Assembly (NCBI GenBank): GCA_900767015.1
Contig: CAAFXQ010000334.1
Span: 1-6,746, forward strand
From: Clostridia bacterium
GTDB taxonomy: Bacteria > Bacillota > Clostridia > Oscillospirales > Acutalibacteraceae
Direction of reading: 5' to 3'
Length of the DNA stretch: 6,746 bases
Positions 1-6,049 of the stretch are shown one piece after another. The notes under the pieces were generated by a model. It was not told the origin of the DNA. It worked only from the letters and a program-made list of their open reading frames with translations, and ran no database searches. Within the stretch, counting starts at the first letter, position 1. The number at the start of each line of letters is the position of its first letter. Made by a program: the position numbers and the translations under genes.

Positions 1-610
1 TACTGTTGAAAAGTTTTTCGTAAAAAGCTGTTTCCAAAAGATTATCATTCTTTGCCCCGACCAATGGGTAAGCTACACGAAAAATATTCTTGCGAAGTTC
101 CTGCCCGAAAACGACAGAGTCATTGTCATCAAAGGCGGAAGCACAAGAAACGAAACCATCATGAACGCCATCAAGTATATCGAAGAGACCGACGGTCTTG
201 ACGACGACACGATCATCGTCACGCACGACGCAGTCCGTCCCTTTGTTTCGGCAAGAATCATCGACGAAAACATTGAAGCCGCTCTTCAGTACGGTGCAAC
301 CGACACCGTTGTTCCGGCAACGGACACCATCGTAGAAAGTCAGAACGGCACCACCATCAGTTCGATTCCCGACAGAAGCAAGCTGTATCAGGGTCAGACC
401 CCGCAGGCATTCAAGGCCAAGCTTCTCAAAGAGCTTTATTACAGCCTTACCGAGGACGAAAAAGCCATTCTCACCGACGCCTGCAAAATCTTCAGCATGA
501 AGGGCTACGATGTGCACATGATTCAGGGCGAGGTTCACAACATCAAGCTCACCTATCCGTATGACCTGAGAGTTGCGATGGCGCTTCTTGAGGACAAAGA
601 GATAAAGTGA
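1..610 (+). CDS. tarI: Ribitol-5-phosphate cytidylyltransferase (TarI, IspD-like), 5'-truncated by window edge
   Basis: TarI transfers CMP from CTP to D-ribitol 5-phosphate, giving CDP-ribitol for wall teichoic acid or another ribitol-containing surface polymer; it acts in the cytoplasm. The frame is open from base 2 with no start, and 202 codons are visible. Staphylococcus TarI is about 238 aa, so roughly 35 N-terminal residues, including the nucleotide-binding GGxGxR loop, lie outside the window. IspD-superfamily marks in visible numbering are GGSTRNET (45-52), THDAVRP (74-80), QGQTPQAF (130-137) and NIKLTYPYDL (180-189). The YQGQTPQ and DACKI stretches resemble remembered TarI sequence more than IspD (2-C-methylerythritol-4-phosphate cytidylyltransferase), and tarJ directly downstream settles the choice. 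The stop is TGA at 608-610. Its promoter is not in the window. Confidence 0.92.
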   Translation, partial: TVEKFFVKSCFQKIIILCPDQWVSYTKNILAKFLPENDRVIVIKGGSTRNETIMNAIKYIEETDGLDDDTIIVTHDAVRPFVSARIIDENIEAALQYGATDTVVPATDTIVESQNGTTISSIPDRSKLYQGQTPQAFKAKLLKELYYSLTEDEKAILTDACKIFSMKGYDVHMIQGEVHNIKLTYPYDLRVAMALLEDKEIK

Positions 611-620
611 GGTAGAATCA

Positions 621-1646
621 ATGCTTAACACTGTTTACAGATTAACACAGCCGAGAAAATTCGAAATTGCTTTCAATGAAATTGATATCTTCAAGCCGGA
701 GGTTATCGTCCGTCCGCTTTATCTTTCGATCTGCAACGCTGACCAGCGGTATTATCAGGGCACAAGAGACGCAAAAGTGCTTGCCCAAAAGCTCCCGATG
801 GCGCTTATCCACGAGGGAATCGGCGAAGTGGTATACTGTCCCGACGGAAGCTTCAACCCCGGCGACAAGGTCGTCATGATTCCCAACACACCGGTTGAAG
901 AGGACGAAATTATCGCCGAAAACTATCTTCGTTCAAGCAAGTTCCGGGCAAGCGGCTTCGACGGCTTCATGCAGGAGTATGTCCAGCTTCCCGCCGACAG
1001 ACTGGTTCTTCTTCCCGACGGAATTGACCCTGAGGTTGCCGCCTTTACCGAAATCGTCTCCGTCAGCGTTCATGCGATTTCACGGTTCGACCGGTTCGCC
1101 CACAAAAGAAGAAACGTCATCGGGGTATGGGGCGACGGAAACTTAAGCTATATGACGAGCCTGTTTTTGAAAAAGTTTTTCCCCGAAACGAAGGTTTACG
1201 TTTTCGGAATCGTTCCGAAAAAGCTTGCCGACTTCACGTTTGCGGACAAGACCTTCCTGACAACGGAAATTCCCGACGACTTACAGCTTGACCACGCCTT
1301 TGAATGTGTCGGCGGCAACGGTTCTCAGGTCGCCATCAATCAGATCATCGACTACATCAACCCCGAGGGAACTATTTCAATCCTCGGCGTAAGCGAGTAT
1401 CCCGTTCCGATCAACACCAGAATGATGCTTGAAAAGGGTCTTCGTATGTTCGGAAGCAGCCGAAGCGGCAGAGCCGATTTTGTCAAGACGGTCGAAATGT
1501 ACGAAAAATATCCGGATATCGTGGAGTATCTCAGCCACATGGTTGGTGTTGTCAAACCTGTGCGTAACATCAAGGACATGATGGAAGCGTTTGATCTTGA
1601 TACCAAGAAAGCGTTCGGAAAGACCATCATGAAGTGGGAAAAATAG
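621..1646 (+). CDS. tarJ: Ribulose-5-phosphate reductase (TarJ), zinc-dependent MDR family
   Basis: TarJ reduces D-ribulose 5-phosphate to D-ribitol 5-phosphate with NADPH, supplying the substrate for TarI. The 341 aa match the family length. Likely catalytic zinc ligands are C38 (in LSICNADQRYY), H64-E65 (LIHEGIGEV) and E144 (FTEIVSVS). The Rossmann segment is VWGDGNLSYM (169-178), where the last Gly of GxGxxG is Ser176. FECVGGNGSQVA (227-238) and GSSRSG (278-283) are typical of TarJ. The four-Cys structural zinc loop of classical alcohol dehydrogenases is absent, as I recall for Staphylococcus TarJ. The ATG lies 10 bases after the tarI stop; GAGG at 609-612 overlaps that stop and sits 8 bases before the ATG, so the two genes are almost certainly co-transcribed and translationally coupled. 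A hairpin terminator follows. Confidence 0.93.
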   Translation: MLNTVYRLTQPRKFEIAFNEIDIFKPEVIVRPLYLSICNADQRYYQGTRDAKVLAQKLPMALIHEGIGEVVYCPDGSFNPGDKVVMIPNTPVEEDEIIAENYLRSSKFRASGFDGFMQEYVQLPADRLVLLPDGIDPEVAAFTEIVSVSVHAISRFDRFAHKRRNVIGVWGDGNLSYMTSLFLKKFFPETKVYVFGIVPKKLADFTFADKTFLTTEIPDDLQLDHAFECVGGNGSQVAINQIIDYINPEGTISILGVSEYPVPINTRMMLEKGLRMFGSSRSGRADFVKTVEMYEKYPDIVEYLSHMVGVVKPVRNIKDMMEAFDLDTKKAFGKTIMKWEK

Positions 1647-1650
1647 AGGT

Positions 1651-1681
1651 CAGAAATACAGACTTCAGAATACAGACGCAG
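1651..1681 (+). repeat. Degenerate CAGAAAT-type short tandem repeat after tarJ
   Basis: Directly after the tarJ stop come four degenerate units beginning with CAGA: CAGAAATA, CAGACTT, CAGAATA and CAGACG, followed by another CAG that runs into the left arm of the terminator. Unit length is 6-8 bases. A cleaner copy of the same kind of tract lies at 5950-5984. The function is unknown; it is non-coding in the + orientation. Confidence 0.55.
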
Positions 1682-1732
1682 CCTGCCGAGGAAATCCCGG
1701 CAGGCTGCTTTCTATGATATTTTATTTTTTTT
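1678..1732 (+). terminator. Rho-independent terminator of tarIJ
   Basis: A perfect 11-bp stem, GCAGCCTGCCG (1678-1688) pairing with CGGCAGGCTGC (1698-1708), encloses a 9-base loop. It is followed by TTTC, an AT-rich stretch and an eight-T run (1725-1732). The immediate U-tract is short, but the stem is long and GC-rich. On the - strand the same hairpin lies just past the lacZ stop but lacks a U-run behind it, so it is primarily the tarJ terminator and may only partly stop lacZ transcripts. The eight-T run lies inside the last codons of lacZ. Confidence 0.8.
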
Positions 1733-4700
1733 CACTTGTAACCGGCATAATATAAAAGCCGAACTTCAGTTTATCCTTAAGCAAAACATTGTATTCGGGC
1801 AAAACGTCCGGACCGCAGCTGTTCGAGCCGGCGCCTCTCATAAAGCCGTCGATATTCAGACAGATACGGTTGTCGTCCTTTAAGTCCTCAATATGCTTCG
1901 CCTTTCTTAAGGTACGGTTCGTGTACGGTCTTGCGCTGAACGTGAACGGACGCTTGCGGTACCGGATTTTGATTCCCGTTCCGTCCTCATCGGTGAATTT
2001 CACATAGCGGGTTCGAGTATGCATACCGTTTTCCTGCGGCTTGATATAGTTGACGCAAAGATCCCGGATTCCGGTCTTATAAATGCCCATTGTGCTGTGC
2101 TCTTTGAAGTCGGGAAGATTCTCTTCTTCACCGAGACCGAAATATTCAACGTTATGAAACGACTTGTCAAGATCAATCGTCAGGCCGAAACGGGGAAGCT
2201 CAACCGAACCGAACTTAAGAATTCCGGGTCTTTTCAGCTTTGCAATCACGGTGATTGTTCCGTCGGGATAAATCTTGTATTTCAGCTTGCAGTCAAACAG
2301 CTTATGCGAGCCGTTTTCAATCTTTCCGACCGTCTTGATCTCGACATACCGTCCGTCTTTATCGTTGATGCAGTCGGTAATCTTTTCGCTGATATATCTT
2401 GCTTTTTCAAGCCCCTCTTTTGCCCAATAATGTACCCGGTTGCGATCGTTGTCAAGAGCGGCACGGAATACATTCACGTCAACGCCGTAGCTGTTGGCAA
2501 GGATTTCCTTTGAATCAATCTTCAGACTCAGAAGAACACCTGTCTGCTTGTCGAATTTAACCCTGCCGTTTTCAAAGCCGACAACGATCGTATCGCCTTT
2601 TTTCGAAAAGACAACGCCGTGGCTTGTCCTGATGTCCGGGCGGGCAAAATATTCTTCTAACACAATCTGTTGTTTGGAGACGAGTCTGCCGTCCTTGTCG
2701 TGACAGATAAAGTTGATATGGTAGGTGTTGTCCTTATCCGTCATTTTGTGGTTGATTAAAAGCTCTTTTGATGCCCCCGGCTCGAGCGAAAGCTGAATCG
2801 GTCCGCTGTCGCAGACTTCACCGTTTTTGAGAAGCTCATAGCTTAACGAATACTCCGACGCATCGGTGAAGCTTTGCGTGTTCGTAAAAAGATACATATT
2901 GTCGCTTGTACAGCTTACCCGTATCGGACGGTAAACGGCTTTCATTTCGAAAGCGCCGGTGTGCGGCGTGCGGTCCGGGAAGAAAAGGCCGTCTACACAG
3001 AAATTTCCGTCGTGAACTTTTTCTCCGTGGTCGCCGCCGTAGGTATATTTATGCTTCGCCTTTTCGTCGTAAACGCTGTGATCTGCCCATTCCCAGATAC
3101 AGCCGCCGCAAAGCTGTTCGCTTGAATAAATAATCTTCCAATAATCCTCAAGCGAGCCGGGACCGACACCCATGGCGTGGCAGTACTCACAAAGAAAATA
3201 CGGCTTTCCTTTATATCGAGGTCCGAACGAATGCGAAGCGATACGCTTGAGGTTCGTGGGATTCTGATACATTTCGGACACCACATCGTAAGAGCCTCTC
3301 GGCGTTCTGATAACACCCTCGTAGTGAACGGGAAGATCCGAAACCTGTTTTAACAGTTCACAGCACTTGTCCTGATTTTTCCAGCCGCCCGATTCATTTC
3401 CGAGGCTCCACATCGTCACACACGCATGATTCTTGTCCCGTTCAAACATACGCAGAACCCTGTCCTTATATCTTGCAAGCCATTTTGCGTCATTGCTGAG
3501 AATATTCGGCTTCATTGTCGGCTTGCCGTCAAGCGTACTTTGTGTTCCGTGGGTTTCAATATCGGCCTCGTCAATCACATAAAGGCCGTATTCGTCGCAA
3601 AGGTCAAGGAAGATCGGATCCGGCGGATAGTGCGAGGTTCTGACGGCATTGACGTTGAACTCTTTCATCAGCTTCACGTCGTTTAACAAATCCCCGGCGC
3701 TCATCACATAGCCGGTTTTTGCGTGCGTGTCGTGATGATTGACGCCCTTGAATTTGATCGGCTTTCCGTTGAACAGGAAGCGTTCGCCGTCGATTTTAAC
3801 GGTTTTAAAGCCGACGTGTGCCCTTATTACCTCAACAGTCTTGTCCTTATCTTTGAGCGTGATGAAAAACTCATAAAGCTCCGGCTTTTCTGCGTTCCAT
3901 TCTTTCACGCCGAGATCGGTGAACGAGAAAAGAACCGTCTGGGAAGCGTTTCGGGTCTGAGACACAACGCACTTTTTATTTTTTACAAGCTCGGCACAGA
4001 CCGAAAGGCTTCCGAAGTTTTCGGCACAAAGGCTGACTTCGGCTTCAAGGTCATAGCCGCCCCCGGTCTTTTTCGTTTTAACCGAGTAATCAAGAATATA
4101 GTTGTCGCCGTATTCGGACACATATACGTCACGGAAAATACCGTTTTCACGGAACATATCCTGACATTCAAGATAGGTACCGCTGCACCATTTGGTAACA
4201 ATGGCAAGCAGCTCGTTTTCGCCCGGCACGGCATAGCCGTCAAGCGAGAATTCCGCCATATTGTGTGAGCATTCACTGTAACCGACATAGCGTCCGTTTA
4301 CATAAAGCGTGATGCACGAGCATACGCCGAGGAAGGTGATTACACTGTGCGCCGCCGAGGGAGACAGCGTGAATTTCTTTGTATACACACCTGCCGACAT
4401 TTCAGACGGAACAAACGGATAATCAAACGGAAATTCGTACCTCGAATTGATGTACACCGAGCTTTCATAGCCGGTTCTTTGCCAGGTTGAGGGAACAAGG
4501 ATCTTATCAAAGGTTATTTTGTCCGTATCAAGATTATTCGGAAGCCGGGACAGCTTTTCGTAATACTTGAAGTTCCATTCACCCGAAAGGACGGTGACAA
4601 TTTTACTGTTATAGCGTTCGGTCATCGCCGTCTGTTTTTCAAGGCTTTTGCGGTCATCGTAAGGAATAAAATAGCTTCTCCCTGCCTTTTTACCCTTTTC

Positions 4701-4748
4701 AAAAACTTCGAAGTTGTTCACTTCCAGCTTTTTGATCTGATACTTCAT
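1722..4748 (-). CDS. lacZ: Beta-galactosidase, glycoside hydrolase family 2 (LacZ type)
   Basis: Hydrolyses terminal beta-D-galactosides such as lactose. The 1008 aa (E. coli LacZ has 1024) carry no signal peptide, so the enzyme is cytoplasmic. Approximate domains: N-terminal sugar-binding domain 25-210, Ig-like domain 212-312, TIM barrel 315-605, linker beta domain 612-700, Bgal_small_N domain 712-1005. Residues aligned by eye to E. coli: D197 (D201), H339 (H357), H373 in RTSHYPP (H391), E398 and H400 in DIETHG (Mg site E416/H418), acid/base E452 in LGNESGG (E461), Y494 (Y503), nucleophile E521 in LCEYCHAMG (E537) and W552 (W568). E. coli W999 is replaced by C978 in GSNSCGPD. The start is ATG at 4748, chosen for its strong RBS; an in-frame ATG at 4823 would add 25 residues but lies upstream of the promoter. 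The gene is monocistronic, with no permease or regulator visible beside it. True substrate is uncertain. Confidence 0.96.
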   Translation of the reverse strand: MKYQIKKLEVNNFEVFEKGKKAGRSYFIPYDDRKSLEKQTAMTERYNSKIVTVLSGEWNFKYYEKLSRLPNNLDTDKITFDKILVPSTWQRTGYESSVYINSRYEFPFDYPFVPSEMSAGVYTKKFTLSPSAAHSVITFLGVCSCITLYVNGRYVGYSECSHNMAEFSLDGYAVPGENELLAIVTKWCSGTYLECQDMFRENGIFRDVYVSEYGDNYILDYSVKTKKTGGGYDLEAEVSLCAENFGSLSVCAELVKNKKCVVSQTRNASQTVLFSFTDLGVKEWNAEKPELYEFFITLKDKDKTVEVIRAHVGFKTVKIDGERFLFNGKPIKFKGVNHHDTHAKTGYVMSAGDLLNDVKLMKEFNVNAVRTSHYPPDPIFLDLCDEYGLYVIDEADIETHGTQSTLDGKPTMKPNILSNDAKWLARYKDRVLRMFERDKNHACVTMWSLGNESGGWKNQDKCCELLKQVSDLPVHYEGVIRTPRGSYDVVSEMYQNPTNLKRIASHSFGPRYKGKPYFLCEYCHAMGVGPGSLEDYWKIIYSSEQLCGGCIWEWADHSVYDEKAKHKYTYGGDHGEKVHDGNFCVDGLFFPDRTPHTGAFEMKAVYRPIRVSCTSDNMYLFTNTQSFTDASEYSLSYELLKNGEVCDSGPIQLSLEPGASKELLINHKMTDKDNTYHINFICHDKDGRLVSKQQIVLEEYFARPDIRTSHGVVFSKKGDTIVVGFENGRVKFDKQTGVLLSLKIDSKEILANSYGVDVNVFRAALDNDRNRVHYWAKEGLEKARYISEKITDCINDKDGRYVEIKTVGKIENGSHKLFDCKLKYKIYPDGTITVIAKLKRPGILKFGSVELPRFGLTIDLDKSFHNVEYFGLGEEENLPDFKEHSTMGIYKTGIRDLCVNYIKPQENGMHTRTRYVKFTDEDGTGIKIRYRKRPFTFSARPYTNRTLRKAKHIEDLKDDNRICLNIDGFMRGAGSNSCGPDVLPEYNVLLKDKLKFGFYIMPVTSEKK

Positions 4749-4753
4749 ATCTT

Positions 4754-4762
4754 CTCCTCCTT
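4754..4762 (-). promoter_or_regulatory. Ribosome binding site of lacZ
   Basis: On the - strand AAGGAGGAG ends 5 bases before the ATG at 4748, with the GGAGG core 7 bases away. This near-perfect Shine-Dalgarno sequence fixes the lacZ start at 4748. The upstream in-frame ATG at 4823 has no such site. Confidence 0.9.
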
Positions 4763-4782
4763 CGAATATCGCTTGATATTCG
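4763..4782 (-). promoter_or_regulatory. Perfect inverted repeat at the lacZ transcription start (candidate operator or 5' hairpin)
   Basis: On the - strand the sequence is CGAATATC-AAGC-GATATTCG, 8+8 bases with a 4-base centre. It begins about 6 bases after the -10 box, at the predicted +1, and ends where the Shine-Dalgarno sequence begins. The position matches where a repressor such as LacI binds its operator, but the centre lacks the CG typical of LacI-family sites. In RNA it would form a 5' stem-loop abutting the RBS. Repressor identity is unknown and no regulator gene is adjacent. Confidence 0.6.
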
Positions 4783-4787
4783 GATAT

Positions 4788-4816
4788 ATCATACCATATC
4801 TGAAAAAATATTGCAA
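4788..4816 (-). promoter_or_regulatory. Sigma-A promoter of lacZ with extended -10
   Basis: On the - strand there is TTGCAA (-35, 4811-4816), a 17-base spacer, and TATGAT (-10, 4788-4793) preceded by TGG, giving the extended TGnTATGAT form. The predicted start is near 4781, leaving a 5' leader of about 33 bases. The upstream in-frame ATG at 4823 lies outside this transcript. Confidence 0.8.
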
Positions 4817-4855
4817 TTCCCAACGGAAGAAAAATAAGCCTTATAAAAATCTATA

Positions 4856-4905
4856 TCCGGCGGCGCAGACCGAAAAGGCAAAATCGGCTCCCCTTTGGCG
4901 CCGGA
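4856..4905. other. Weak hairpin in the lacZ / nucleosidase intergenic region
   Basis: TCCGGCG (4856-4862) can pair with CGCCGGA (4899-4905), and a short CCGA/TCGG pair lies within the 36-base loop. It lies between the two divergent promoters and belongs to no gene. There is no U-run directly after it on either strand, so it is a poor terminator candidate. I see nothing else in 4817-5007 apart from the small inverted repeat at 4961-4975. Confidence 0.25.
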
Positions 4906-4960
4906 AAAAGAAAAATCAATTCCCGGACGCACCGATTACCGTCACCGCGAAAGCGTCAAG

Positions 4961-4975
4961 CGAAAAAACTTTTCG
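4961..4975. repeat. Small inverted repeat upstream of the nucleosidase promoter
   Basis: CGAAAA-AAC-TTTTCG, a 6+6 inverted repeat with a 3-base centre, ends about 33 bases upstream of the -35 box. It could be a binding site for an activator or a chance AT-rich palindrome. Confidence 0.25.
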
Positions 4976-5007
4976 TTCGGTACATAGTATGCCGTCGAAA
5001 ATTTTAA

Positions 5008-5037
5008 TTGACACAGGCGTGTCATCAGGAATATAAT
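5008..5037 (+). promoter_or_regulatory. Consensus sigma-A promoter of the nucleosidase gene, with internal palindrome
   Basis: TTGACA (5008-5013), an 18-base spacer and TATAAT (5032-5037) are both perfect hexamers. Overlapping the -35 box and upstream spacer is the inverted repeat TGACAC-AGGC-GTGTCA (5009-5024), a candidate repressor site. The predicted start is near 5044, giving a 5' leader of about 50 bases, too short for a SAM or SAH riboswitch. Confidence 0.8.
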
Positions 5038-5093
5038 AATGGAACAGAACAAAAACGAAAACAAAACAGAGCGTGAAAGGACTGTCAAATCAA

Positions 5094-5801
5094 ATGAAAA
5101 AAACCGTCGGAATTATTTTTGCCGATTCCATGGAATATCTTCCGTTTCAAAAATCCGCCGCCGGAAAGGGAGCCGAGGAAGAAACGCTCCGGGGCATGAA
5201 AAGCATCGGATATACCTTACGAAAAGGCGAAAACGAGCTGGATATCGTTGCCGTCGAATGCGGAATCGGAAAGGTCAACGCCGCCTCGGCCGCCGCTTTT
5301 CTGATTGCCGACCGCAAAGCCGATACGATTCTCAACGCCGGTCTTTCGGGCGCAATCAGCAAGGTAAAACGGGAGGACATCGTTGTCGGGACAAGCTATA
5401 TGCAGTGCGACCTTGATTTAACGGCAATCGGCTACAAGCTTGCCGAAAAGCCGGACGGCGAGGAGTATATCCACCCGGCGGACGAAACACTGCTTGCTCT
5501 TACAAAACAAATCGGCTCTTTTCATTACGGAAAGCTCGGTACGGGCGACATTTTCCTGACCGACAAAGACAAAAAGGAGCTTTTCAAAACTATGTTCGGC
5601 CTTAGCGCTTTCGATATGGAGACGGGAGCGATTGCAAGCGTCTGCCGCAAGTGCGGTGTGCCGTTCCTTTCGGTCAGAAAGGTCAGCGATGACGCCGACG
5701 ACGCTTCCGGTGAGGATTACCGGGAGATGAACAACCGTGCGGAAAGCTGTCTGACGGAGATTTTAGAGCAGCTGACAGAAAAAATCTGCGAAGCCATGTA
5801 A
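5094..5801 (+). CDS. 5'-methylthioadenosine/S-adenosylhomocysteine nucleosidase-like protein (Pfs/MTAN family)
   Basis: Members cleave the glycosidic bond of MTA and SAH, releasing adenine and the thioribose or ribosylhomocysteine; this clears SAM by-products and feeds methionine salvage and AI-2 synthesis. The protein is cytosolic, 235 aa, close to E. coli Pfs at 232. By-eye alignment to Pfs: E14 in ADSMEY with general acid E12; CGIGKVNAA (56-64) with the GIGKVAAA loop; LNAGLSGAI (80-88) with the NTGSAGG loop; GTGDIFL (149-155) with GDAF; FDMETGAIA (173-181) carrying ribose-binding E176 (E174); SDDAD (198-202) carrying D199 (D197). All key catalytic residues are present. ATG 5094 is preferred because AAAGGA lies 12 bases upstream; a GTG at 5073 would add 7 residues but has no clear RBS. 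Its own promoter lies upstream and no clear terminator follows. Overall divergence leaves related nucleosidases (for example futalosine hydrolase) possible. Confidence 0.85.
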   Translation: MKKTVGIIFADSMEYLPFQKSAAGKGAEEETLRGMKSIGYTLRKGENELDIVAVECGIGKVNAASAAAFLIADRKADTILNAGLSGAISKVKREDIVVGTSYMQCDLDLTAIGYKLAEKPDGEEYIHPADETLLALTKQIGSFHYGKLGTGDIFLTDKDKKELFKTMFGLSAFDMETGAIASVCRKCGVPFLSVRKVSDDADDASGEDYREMNNRAESCLTEILEQLTEKICEAM

Positions 5802-5819
5802 AAAAATACCAAAAGCCTA

Positions 5820-5848
5820 TTGACAAGGTAGGTTTCTTTCGCTATAAT
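5820..5848 (+). promoter_or_regulatory. Perfect consensus promoter downstream of the nucleosidase gene
   Basis: TTGACA (5820-5825), a 17-base spacer and TATAAT (5843-5848) form a textbook sigma-A promoter only 18 bases after the nucleosidase stop. The predicted start is near 5855. It would transcribe the 23-codon ORF at 5880 and, with no terminator before it, the NlpA lipoprotein gene as well. Confidence 0.82.
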
Positions 5849-5879
5849 ACGTTCATCTTAAAGAAAGGCGGCGGAAGCT

Positions 5880-5951
5880 GTGCACGAAAAATTCAATAAA
5901 TTCGAAGATCTCGTCCGGCAGAACTTCCGTTTCGGACGAATGTGCGACTGA
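5880..5951 (+). CDS. Possible 23-residue leader peptide or small protein
   Basis: A GTG-initiated ORF of 23 codons begins about 25 bases after the predicted transcription start. AAAGG (5864-5868) lies 11 bases before the GTG, and the GC-rich GGCGG follows it. The peptide starts (M/V)HEKFNKFEDLV and ends FRFGRMCD before TGA (5949-5951). It is basic and aromatic, with no membrane segment. Its codons (TTC, AAC, GAC, GTC) are in keeping with neighbouring genes. I do not recognise a family. The adjacent Met and Cys codons just before the stop, upstream of an NlpA/MetQ-family gene, would suit a leader peptide sensing sulfur amino acids, but no terminator or antiterminator pair follows, so that is speculative. 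It may also be a non-coding leader RNA that happens to be open. Confidence 0.4.
   Translation: MHEKFNKFEDLVRQNFRFGRMCD
5911..5939 (+). other. RNA hairpin within the small ORF
   Basis: TCGTCCG (5911-5917) pairs perfectly with CGGACGA (5933-5939) around a 15-base loop. It ends immediately before the Met-Cys codons of the small ORF. No U-run follows, so it is not an intrinsic terminator. It could be a leader RNA structure or reflect coding sequence only. Confidence 0.35.
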
Positions 5952-5984
5952 GAAATCAGAAAACAGAAATCAGATGTCAGAAAC
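5950..5984 (+). repeat. Five tandem 7-base degenerate repeats (CAGAAAT type)
   Basis: Five exact-length heptamers run in register: GAGAAAT, CAGAAAA, CAGAAAT, CAGATGT and CAGAAAC. The tract starts inside the TGA of the small ORF and ends 2 bases before the -35 box of the lipoprotein promoter. A related, less regular tract lies after tarJ (1651-1681). Confidence 0.65.
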
Positions 5985-5986
5985 GC

Positions 5987-6016
5987 TTGACATTGTTCAC
6001 ATTTTAAGCCTATAAT
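5987..6016 (+). promoter_or_regulatory. Consensus promoter of the NlpA lipoprotein gene
   Basis: TTGACA (5987-5992), an 18-base spacer and TATAAT (6011-6016). The predicted start is near 6023, giving a leader of about 27 bases, which leaves no room for an S-box (SAM) riboswitch or T-box in this transcript. It is in tandem with the promoter at 5820-5848. Confidence 0.82.
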
Positions 6017-6049
6017 ATAATCAATTGTAATGAAAGGAGTTTTACTCTT

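Noticed and set aside
1651..1681. CRISPR-like array
   Set aside because: Units are only 6-8 bases, degenerate and without spacers.
3723..4268. 181-codon + strand ORF antisense to lacZ (also 2019-2513)
   Set aside because: Antisense shadows of a gene with clear GH2 motifs throughout; no RBS or recognisable domain.
4749..4823. 25-residue N-terminal extension of LacZ from an in-frame ATG at 4823
   Set aside because: It has no RBS, reads through the lacZ promoter and palindrome, and ATG 4748 has a near-perfect Shine-Dalgarno sequence and fits LacZ family length.
4856..4905. Intrinsic terminator on the - strand between the divergent promoters
   Set aside because: Stem of 7 bp with a 36-base loop, no immediate U-run, and no upstream - strand gene in the window that it would terminate.
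4773..5036. 87-codon + strand ORF in the lacZ/nucleosidase intergenic region
   Set aside because: It overlaps the lacZ promoter and ends within the TATAAT of the next promoter. The lysine-rich product resembles no family and there is no RBS.
5039..5416. 125-codon + strand ORF beginning just after the nucleosidase -10 box
   Set aside because: Its start lies before the predicted transcription start, and most of it is an Arg-rich out-of-frame reading of the nucleosidase gene.
5855..6049. SAM (S-box) riboswitch or T-box leader before the NlpA gene
   Set aside because: No S-box-like or T-box-like conserved sequence and no terminator hairpin with U-run. The 7-base repeat and a second promoter occupy the space.
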